A stretch of 64,000 nt of DNA from Flaccisagitta enflata (Eukaryota; Chaetognatha; Sagittoidea; Aphragmophora), in NCBI GenBank assembly GCA_965153355.1, contig OZ231127.1:46066001-46130000 (forward strand). The letters are read 5' to 3'. The translations under genes and the position numbers were made by a program. Shown here piece by piece: positions 56,836 through 64,000 of this stretch (positions are counted from its first letter, which is position 1; the number at the start of each line of letters is the position of its first letter). The notes under the pieces were generated by a model. It saw only the letters and a program-made list of their open reading frames with translations, had not been told where the DNA came from and did not search any database.

Positions 56836-58690
56836 TGTCACACCATCCAGTTTTCTCCGATTTATATCACACAGCCCAGAATTCTCCGATGTATGTCACA
56901 CCACCCAGTTTTTTCCAATGTATGTCACACCACCCAGTTTTCTCCAATGTATGTCACACAGCCCAGAATTCTCCGATGTATGTCACACCAGCCAGTTTTC
57001 TCAAATGTATGTCACACAGCCCAGAATTCTCCGATGTATGTCACACTATCCAGTTTTTTCGAATGTATGTCACACAGCCCAGAATTCTCCGATGTATGTT
57101 GCACCACCCAGATTTCTCCAATGTATGTCACACCACCCAGTTTTCTCCAATGTATGTCACACAGCCCAGAATTCTCTGATGTATGTCACAAAGTCCAGAA
57201 TTCTCCGATGTATGTCACACCACCCAGTTTTCTCCAATGTATGTCACACAGCCCAGAATTCTTCGATGTATGTCACGCCTCCCAGTTTTCTCCATTGTAT
57301 GTCACACCACCCAGCTTTCTCCGATGTATGTCACACAGCCAAAAATTCTCCAATGTATGTCACACCACCCAGTTTTCTCCGATGTATGTCACACAGCCCA
57401 GAATTCTCCAATGTATGTCACACCATCCAGTTTTCTCCGATGTATGTCACACAACCAAGAAGTCTCCGATGTATGTCACACCACCCAGTTTTCTCCGATG
57501 TATGTCACACCACCCAATTTTCTCCAATGTATGTCACAGAGCCCAGAATTCTCCAATGTATGTCACACCACCCAGTTTTCTCCAATGTATGTCACACAGC
57601 CCAGAATTCTCCTATGTATGTCACACTATCCAGTTTTCTCTGATGTATGTCACACAGCCCAGAATTCTCCAATGTATGTCGCACCACCCAGTTATCTCCT
57701 ATGTATGTCACACCACCCAGTTTTCTCCAATGTATGTCACACAGCCCAGAATTTTGCGATGTATCTCAAACTATCCAGTTTTCTCCGATGTATGTCACAC
57801 AGCCCCGAATTTTCCGATGTATGTCACACAGTCCAGAATTCTCCGATGTTTGTCACACAGTCCAGAATTCTCTGATGTATGTCACACCACCCAGTTTTCT
57901 CCGATGTATGTCATACAGCCCAGAATTGTCTGATGTATGTCACACCACCCAGTTTTCTCCAATGTATGTCACACCACCCAGCTTTGTCCAATGTATGTCA
58001 CACAGCCCAGAATTCTCTGATGTATGTCACACCACCCAATTTTCTCCGATGTATGTAACACAGCCCAGAATTCTTCGATGTATGTCACACTATCCTGTTT
58101 TTTTCCGATGTATGTCACACAACCCAGAATTCCTCGATGTATGTCACACCACCCAGTCTTCTCCAATATATGTCACACAGCTCAGAATTCTCCGATGTAT
58201 GTCACACCACCCAGTTTTCTCCAATGTATGTCCAACAACCCAGAATTCTCCGATGTATGTCACACCACTGAGTTTTCTCCGATGTATGTCACACAGCCCA
58301 GAATTCTCCAATGAATGTCACACCACCCAGTTTTCTCCAATGTATGTCACACCACCCAATTTTCTCCAATGTATGTCACACACTCCAGAATTCTTCAATG
58401 TATGTCACACCACCCAATTTTCTCCAATGTATGTCACACAGCCCAGAATTCTCTGATGTATGTCAGACCACCCAGTTATCTCCAATGTATGTCACACCAC
58501 CCAGTGCTTTCCAATATATGTGACACAGCCCAAAATTTTCCGATGTATGTCACACCATGCAGTTTTTCTCCAATGTATGTCACACAGCCCTGTATTCTTT
58601 GATGTACATTACACCACCTAGTTTGTTCCAACGTATGTCACACAGCCCTGTATTTTTCAATGCATGTCACACAACCCTGCTTTTTCCACA
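56836..58690. repeat. 29-bp tandem array, about 64 units of two types
   Basis: A common frame TGTATGTCACAC is followed by one of two variants: ACCCAGTTTTCTCC or GCCCAGAATTCTCC, then AATG, GATG or similar. Because 29 is not a multiple of three and few units contain stops, all three forward frames are open for hundreds of codons, each giving the same 29-residue peptide repeat in a different phase. This is a repeat artefact unless transcribed. The right end (58600-58690) decays into CACACA. Confidence 0.97.
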
Positions 58691-58945
58691 CACATACACA
58701 CACATACGCCCACACACACACACACACAAAGGCCGCAGTGGGACCGCCCACAGGCGGCAGTGGGACCGCCCACAGGCGGCAGTGGGACTACCCACAGGTG
58801 GCAGTGAGACTGCCAACAGGCGGCAGTGGGGCCGCCCACAGGCGGCAGTGGGACCGCCCACAGGCGGCAGTGAGGCCGCCCATAGGTGGCAGTGAGGTCG
58901 CCCATGGATGGTAGTTAGGCCGCCCACAGGCGGCCATTATCTACA
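58690..58945. repeat. (CA)n then 22-bp GC-rich array
   Basis: A CA-rich lead (58690-58728), then about ten copies of GGCGGCAGTGGGACCGCCCA plus CA. Each unit can pair GGCGG with CCGCC. Later units drift (GAGGCCGCCC, GAGGTCGCCC). Confidence 0.95.
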
Positions 58946-59232
58946 GTACAGATTTTTCTGATTATTATTATCAGATTTGTATTATGAATTATTGCCTTTC
59001 TTTTTCACGCCAAATCAAGTTTTCGTGGAACACAAAATGGCGAACGCCACTAGTTCTCTGTCTATCTACTCTACGCTATTAAAATTGACTTCAAAGAGAG
59101 AACCGGGTTGACCCAGCTATCTCGATCGAAAACAGCATAAAACAGATAAAACTTACATGTGATTTGCTCTACCAATGAAATCCTGTGTTTCAAACTAGTT
59201 TACTTAAGCCAGATAAAGCTATTACTATTGAT
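58946..59232. other. Non-coding stretch
   Basis: No gene or repeat array recognised. Confidence 0.5.
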
Positions 59233-59580
59233 TACCGTATTTCTTGTAATTAGCGCCCCGGGCGCTTTTGAAATTGAGATGAAACATTGTTGTTTAAGAC
59301 CTGCAATTAGCGCCCCCTATTCACTGATGTCTAAATGATATCTTATGAAATTTACACTTATTGACATTCTTTTTTATAATTCAAATCAGTAAATCATTAA
59401 AAAAGAGAATATTTTGTTATATTAAATCTAATTCTGATAATGTTTTTGCCAATAAATGAAATTCTCAATAAATTTTTCTTGATTTTTTTCTGAAAATAAG
59501 TCTTGTCATTAGTTTTTTTTTCATGAAAAAGGAGGGGGGCGCTAATTAGAGGGGGGGCGATAATTGCAAGAAATACGGTA
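59233..59580. mobile_element. TIR MITE, 348 bp
   Basis: TACCGTATTTCTTGTAATTA then GCGCCCC at the left faces GGGGCGATAATTGCAAGAAA then TACGGTA at the right (about 30 bp with few mismatches). A second GCGCC block occurs inside both ends. The ends TA...TA may be the target site. No ORF. Confidence 0.88.
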
Positions 59581-59690
59581 ATACCAAAGAACCAAAGAAT
59601 TCAAAAATTTTCAATTTCTTTCTAATTGAATTGAAATCCTAAGGCGTGGGAGACGGGACGTCAGCGACATCGGCGGTCTTTTGTTTTTTT

Positions 59691-59864
59691 GTCGCGTGCA
59701 CGCGACTCTATAACCTGCTATGTCGGTCCGTCCGTCCGTTAGCCTTTTTGGCGTTACGGGCGGTTTTGTGTTTCTGCTCCTGCTTAAATGCTTGGGTAAG
59801 CCTTTTTCATCACTGCCCCTGCCTACCCACACGCGTATTCGCTAGCCGTGTATCCGGCCTTGTT
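59691..59864 (+). mobile_element. Family R element, clean copy
   Basis: GTCGCGTGCACGCGACTCTA, GTCGGTCCGTCCGTCCG, GCCTTTTTGGCG, CTGCCCCTGCCTACCC, ACACGCG, and GCTAGCCGTGTATCCGGCC then TTG. Preceded by a T run. Confidence 0.9.
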
Positions 59865-60264
59865 AAAGTGTTTTTGAGCAGGTTGTTAGTTAGAGTTTTA
59901 AGTAGGGCTAGGGGTGGTTAAGGTTTTATGATTACAGATAGTTTGCTCTACATGTGAACAATGTTTATCGCTTGCGGGATTTTTATCAGTATTTACAGAT
60001 TGTCAGACACAGTCGAGCACAGTCAGAAGTTCCTTCCAGCTTTTCTGCCCTACGCCGCTGTGATGAAATTGAGATTTGAAATCTTGTAAAACTAATTAGG
60101 ACTAGATACTAGAATACTAGATACTAGAATTTTCGTGAAGAAAGATTGACCCCCATGTAATTGCCTGTAGTACGGGTGGGAATGCGGGGGTACATTCCAA
60201 AAGAGAAAAAAAAAAGCTTTGAACTAGCGACGCTCGTTCCAATTTTGCTTACGTAATTATAAAA

Positions 60265-60390
60265 GAACAAGGCCAAGTAGGCCAATAAGGTGCGACGTAT
60301 GGATCGTCGAACGAATGCGTTACCAACAGACAGACCGACCGACCAACCAACCAACGGACAGAGCCAATTATAGAGGTGCTTGGTCGCACC
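60265..60390 (-). repeat. Family P element
   Basis: GAACAAGGCCAAGTAGGCCA, AATAAGGTGCGACG, GGATCGTCGAACGAATGCG, ACCGACCGACCAACC and the end GAGGTGCTTGGTCGCACC. Confidence 0.87.
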
Positions 60391-60487
60391 TCAAAACTTT
60401 TCCAATTACTTTAGTCTAGACTACAGAAGGGTAGGTTGGACTGAATGTGGCGTTGTTTGAGTTAATGACGCAAACCTGAACCTCGTC

Positions 60488-60671
<184 letters not shown>

Positions 60672-60672
60672 A

Positions 60673-62454
60673 TTTTTAGTCGCGTGCACGCGACTCTACA
60701 CCTTGCCGTGTCGGTCGGTAGGTCGGTAGGTCGGTACGTCACGTTTTTAAAATTATGACTTTTTATGGTTTTTTAAGGTATTCTAAGGTACTCTAGGGTA
60801 TTTCAGGGTACTGAAGGGTATTTTAGTTATTCTAGGTACTTCAGGTATTTAAGGTTACTTTCAGATGTCTTTGGGTACCTTTTGGTATTTTAGAGTATTT
60901 TTGAGTATTTATGGGTATCTCTAAATGTTTTTGGGTATTTTTGGGTATTTTTGGGTATCATTGGGTATTTTTGGGTATTTTGGGTATTTTGGGTATTTTG
61001 TCAACTTTTTATTGGACACTCGTTATTGGTTCAGAATGTAACTTTTTTTGGGACATACGTAATGTAGTATGAAGTTGTAGTATGAAGTTATGTAGTATGA
61101 AGTTGTAGTATGTAGTTATATGGTATGAAGTTATGTAGTATGAAGTTGATACTTTAGTTGGTACTTTAGGGTACTTTAAATTATTTAGATACTTTAAGGT
61201 ACTTAAGAGTACTTCAGGGTACCTTAGGGTACTTCAGGTACTAATGGGTATTTTTGGTTACTTTAAGTACTTCAGAGTACTATCTATCGTTGTTGTTCGA
61301 TGTTTGGTTGTTGTTTGGTTGTTGTTCGGTTGTTCGGTTGTTGTTTGGTTGTTGTTCAGTTGTTGCTCGGTTGTTGTCGGTTGTTGTTCGGTCGGTCGGT
61401 CCGTAACAAATATTTCTAAATTTTGGATCGTTTTAACGTTTCTTAACATGTTTTAACATATTGTAACAATATTGTAACAATATTGTAAGTATGTAGATAA
61501 GTATGTAAGTAAGTATGTATGTAAGTAGGTAAGTATGTAAGTATGTGAGTATGTAGGTGAGTATGTAAGTATGTAAGTATGTAGGTATGTAAGTATGTAA
61601 GTATGTAAGTATGTAAGTATGTAAGTAAGTATGTAAGTAAGTATGTATGTATGTAAGTATGTATGTAAGTATGTGAGTATGTAGGTAAGTATGTAAGTAT
61701 GTAAGTAAGTATGTAAGTATGTAGGTATGTATGTAAGTATGTAAGTAAGCATGTAAGTATGTGAGTATGTAGGTAAGTATGTAAGTATGTAAGTATGTAA
61801 GTATATATGTAAGTACGTAAGTATGTAAGTATGTAGGTAAGTATGTAAGTATGTTGGTAAGTATGTAAGTATGTAAGTAGGTAAGTATGTAAGTATGTAA
61901 GTAGGTAAGTATGTAAGTATGCGAGTATGTAGGTAAGTATGTAAGTATATAATTATGTAAGTAAGTATGTAGGTATGTAAGCAGGTAAGTGTATAAGTAA
62001 GTATGTAAGTATGTAAGTATGTAAGTATGTAAGTATGTAAGTATGTAAGTATGTAAGTATGTAGGTAAGTATGTAAGTAAGCAAGTATGTTTGTAAGTAT
62101 GTAAGTAGGTAAGTATGTCAGTATGTATGTAAGTATGTAAGTATGTAGGTATGTAAGTATGTAAGTATGTAAGTAAGTATGTAAGTATGTAAGTATGTAA
62201 GTATGTAAGTATGTAAGTATGTAAGTATGTAAGTATGTAAGAATGTAAGTATGTAAGTACGTAAGTATGTGAGTATATAGGTAAGTAATACATACTTACT
62301 AAGTATGTAAGTAAGTAAGTATTTATGTAAGTATGAAAGTAGGTAAGTGTGTAAGTATGTAGGTAAGTATGTAAGAATGTAAGTAACTATGTAAGTAAGT
62401 ATGTAGGTATGTAAGTATGTAAGTATGTAAGTAAGTATGTATGTAAGTATGTAA

Positions 62455-62490
<36 letters not shown>

Positions 62491-62858
62491 GTATGTAAGT
62501 AAGTATGTAAGTAAGTAAGTAAGTAAGTAAGTATGTAAGTAAGTAAGTAAGTATGTAAGTATGTACGTATGTAAGTATATATGTAAGTAAGTATTTAAGT
62601 ATGTAGTATGTAAGTATGCAAGTAAATATGTAAGTATGTATGTATGTAAGTATGTAAATATGTAAGTATGTAATTAGGTAAGTATGTAATAATGTAAGTA
62701 TGTATGTAAGTATGTAGGTATGTAAGTATGTAGTAAGCATGTAGTATGTTCAGTATGTAGTATGAAGTTATGTAGTCGTGTTGCCCCTACTTTTGAATTT
62801 TTGTCGTTGTGTAGTTTTGTGTAACTTAGCACGCGACTGTTGGCCTGTTGGGCTTGTT
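60673..62858 (+). mobile_element. Giant family R element with expanded interior
   Basis: Starts TTTTTAGTCGCGTGCACGCG then ACTCTACACC and GTCGGTCGGTAGGTCGG. It ends AGCACGCGACTGTTGGCCTG then TTGGGCTTGTT, close to the CGCACGCGACTTATAGG...TTGGCCTTG end of 8003-8336. Everything between is tandem repeat: GGGTATTTTT units (60775-61010), GTAGTATGAAGTT units (61050-61150), TTGTTCGG units (61290-61400) and the AAGTATGT array. That the two ends belong to one element is inference. Confidence 0.65.
61484..62745. repeat. AAGTATGT octamer array
   Basis: About 1.26 kb of AAGTATGT and GTAAGTATGTAGGTAAGT variants. The Tyr/Leu/Thr-rich minus-strand ORFs are repeat translations. Confidence 0.97.
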
Positions 62859-62859
62859 C

Positions 62860-63340
62860 TACTTAACTGCGTGCTTCATTTTTTTTCCCAAACCGACCTT
62901 TCTCATCTTGCAATAACCTTAGTTTTGGCGTCATCTACAATTTATTTCTTAAACATATGGTTAAGTTGTCAATAACATCAAACATGAAGCATCAAAAGTG
63001 ACAGGAATTGATAAAACACCAACAGCAACTCGAGGTGAAGTAAAATATCATCGCTGGTACATGAAATTGACACAAGAAATTCTTTTTTTTTAGCTTTTTT
63101 ATTACAGCGCAATCGATATGACTAGTACAAAATTAGAAATGAATTAAAAAAACAGACATATTATTTCATTTTTAGTAATAATTTCATTTTCACAGAAACT
63201 TGAGGGATCAACGATGCAAGGACGCATCTAAAAAGAGAACAGATGCCAAGACAGCAATAAAGGGTAAAATAGGGTGTAGGAATCAACTATAAGAAGACCT
63301 AGGGCAACCAGTCGCTATGCATTAAGCAGTAATGCAAACG
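62860..63340. other. Non-coding stretch
   Basis: No supported gene or array. Confidence 0.45.
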
Positions 63341-63344
63341 CACA

Positions 63345-63485
63345 AGCTCACCGACAGACGGACGGACTGACGAACAAATCAACACAAAAGTATAGAGTGG
63401 CCTTTTCGCGACTAGAATGAGGAGAGAAAAAAAGGCTAGATTACACGGCCACCCAAGTCGCGTGCCAGTGGGCGGGGGCAGTGAT
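63345..63485 (-). repeat. Two abutting family R pieces
   Basis: GACAGACGGACGGACTGACG to TTTTCGCGACTAG (63352-63416) is a right end. GGCTAGATTACACGGCCACC then AAGTCGCGTGCCAGTGGGC (63431-63473) is a left end of another reverse-oriented copy. Confidence 0.65.
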
Positions 63486-63661
63486 TCAAAATCTTTGTCT
63501 CCTCATAGGACGTCTTTGGAAATCTGCTTACAATCGAATACAATCTTTTTGTCCCCTCATATGCGGAGGTATTTTTTTGGCATAATCAGAAAACCACTTA
63601 CGTAATTAAGATTTTTTGATCCCTTGACATCAGTTCACTGAACCTTATCTATATGCAATAA

Positions 63662-63762
63662 GCCTCAAAGAAATAGAAGAGGAAGAAGAAATAGAAGAAG
63701 AAGAAGAAGAAGAAAAAAAAAGAAAAAGAAAAAGAAAAGAAGAAGAAGAAGAAGAAGAAGAA

Positions 63763-63794
<32 letters not shown>

Positions 63795-63900
63795 AGAAGA
63801 GGAGAAGAAGAAGAAGAAGAAGAAGAAGAAGAAGAAGAAGAAGAAGAAGAAGAAGAAGAAGAAGAAGAAGAAGAAGAAGAAGAAGAAGAAGAAGAAGAGG
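63662..63900. repeat. (GAA)n microsatellite
   Basis: About 240 bp of GAA with AAAAAG patches near 63710-63740. The Leu/Phe minus-strand ORF is an artefact. Confidence 0.97.
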
Positions 63901-64000
63901 CAAAATAAAATGAACGGACAAAAGGAGAGGAAGAAGGAGAGAAAGGAAAGGAGGAAAAGGAAGTATGAGGAAAAGAAAAAGAGAGAAAAAAGGCCGTATG

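Noticed and set aside
56829-58602. Several plus-strand ORFs of up to 346 residues
   Set aside because: The same peptide repeat appears in all three frames, as expected from a stop-poor 29-bp array; there are no start context or splice sites to support a gene.
61433-62740. Minus-strand ORFs of Tyr-Leu-His-Thr repeats
   Set aside because: Translations of the AAGTATGT array.

Overview
The window is a gene-poor, repeat-dense stretch of nuclear DNA from an animal. The genes are split by GT-AG introns with consistent phases, and the protein families are animal ones: a rhodopsin-like peptide GPCR, an animal-type aldo-keto reductase, and a family of unknown function known mainly from invertebrate genomes. 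Very long (CT)n, (GT)n, (GAA)n and (TTG)n tracts fit a microsatellite-loaded invertebrate, perhaps an arthropod such as a crustacean. The species and phylum are inference only.

Layout. 1-3.7 kb: a 19-20 bp minisatellite, purine microsatellites and repeat fragments. 3.8-12.1 kb: the 3' end of a class A GPCR gene on the + strand. One exon is a giant low-complexity third intracellular loop, followed by a 6.3 kb intron holding nested palindromes, then a last exon with TM6, TM7 and the tail. 12.1-19 kb: repeats, including a 112-bp satellite and a foldback element. 19-21 kb: a truncated LINE 3' end and a decayed BED zinc-finger fragment. 21.9-24.4 kb: a foldback filled with AGTCCTAA hairpins. 26.1-37.4 kb and 44.9-53.5 kb: two tandem copies (A and B) of an eight-exon aldo-keto reductase gene on the - strand. 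43.0-44.9 kb: the 3' four exons of a family-of-unknown-function gene, cut off at the edge of copy B. 53.5-64 kb: trinucleotide tracts, a 29-bp tandem array, a 22-bp GC-rich array, a TA-flanked MITE, and an AAGTATGT array.

Repeat families. I use three working names. Family R: short elements (about 150-430 bp, one 2.2 kb) that start TTTTTAGTCGCGTGC, carry a (GTCC)n or (GTCGG)n tract, and end near CACGCGACT...GTGTATCCGGCCTTG; about twenty full or partial copies lie here in both orientations. Family P: about 120 bp, starting AAGGCCAAGTAGGCCAATAA and ending GTGCTTTGTCGCACC. Family G: a core beginning GGGCAGCGGCCCCGAAGGGG, usually in inverted pairs around minisatellites. Several other elements have terminal inverted repeats and TA flanks.

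The duplicated reductase blocks act as an internal clock. Elements present in one copy and cleanly absent from the other (30395-32368, 26442-27761, 44892-45850) moved after the duplication; one present in both (32686-33099 and 48828-49233) moved before it. By hand comparison the two coding sequences differ by about 14 silent and 2 replacement changes, so both look constrained, although the predicted protein lacks the usual catalytic Tyr and, in the simplest splice form, the catalytic His.

All calls come from reading the sequence; no database search or alignment program was run.
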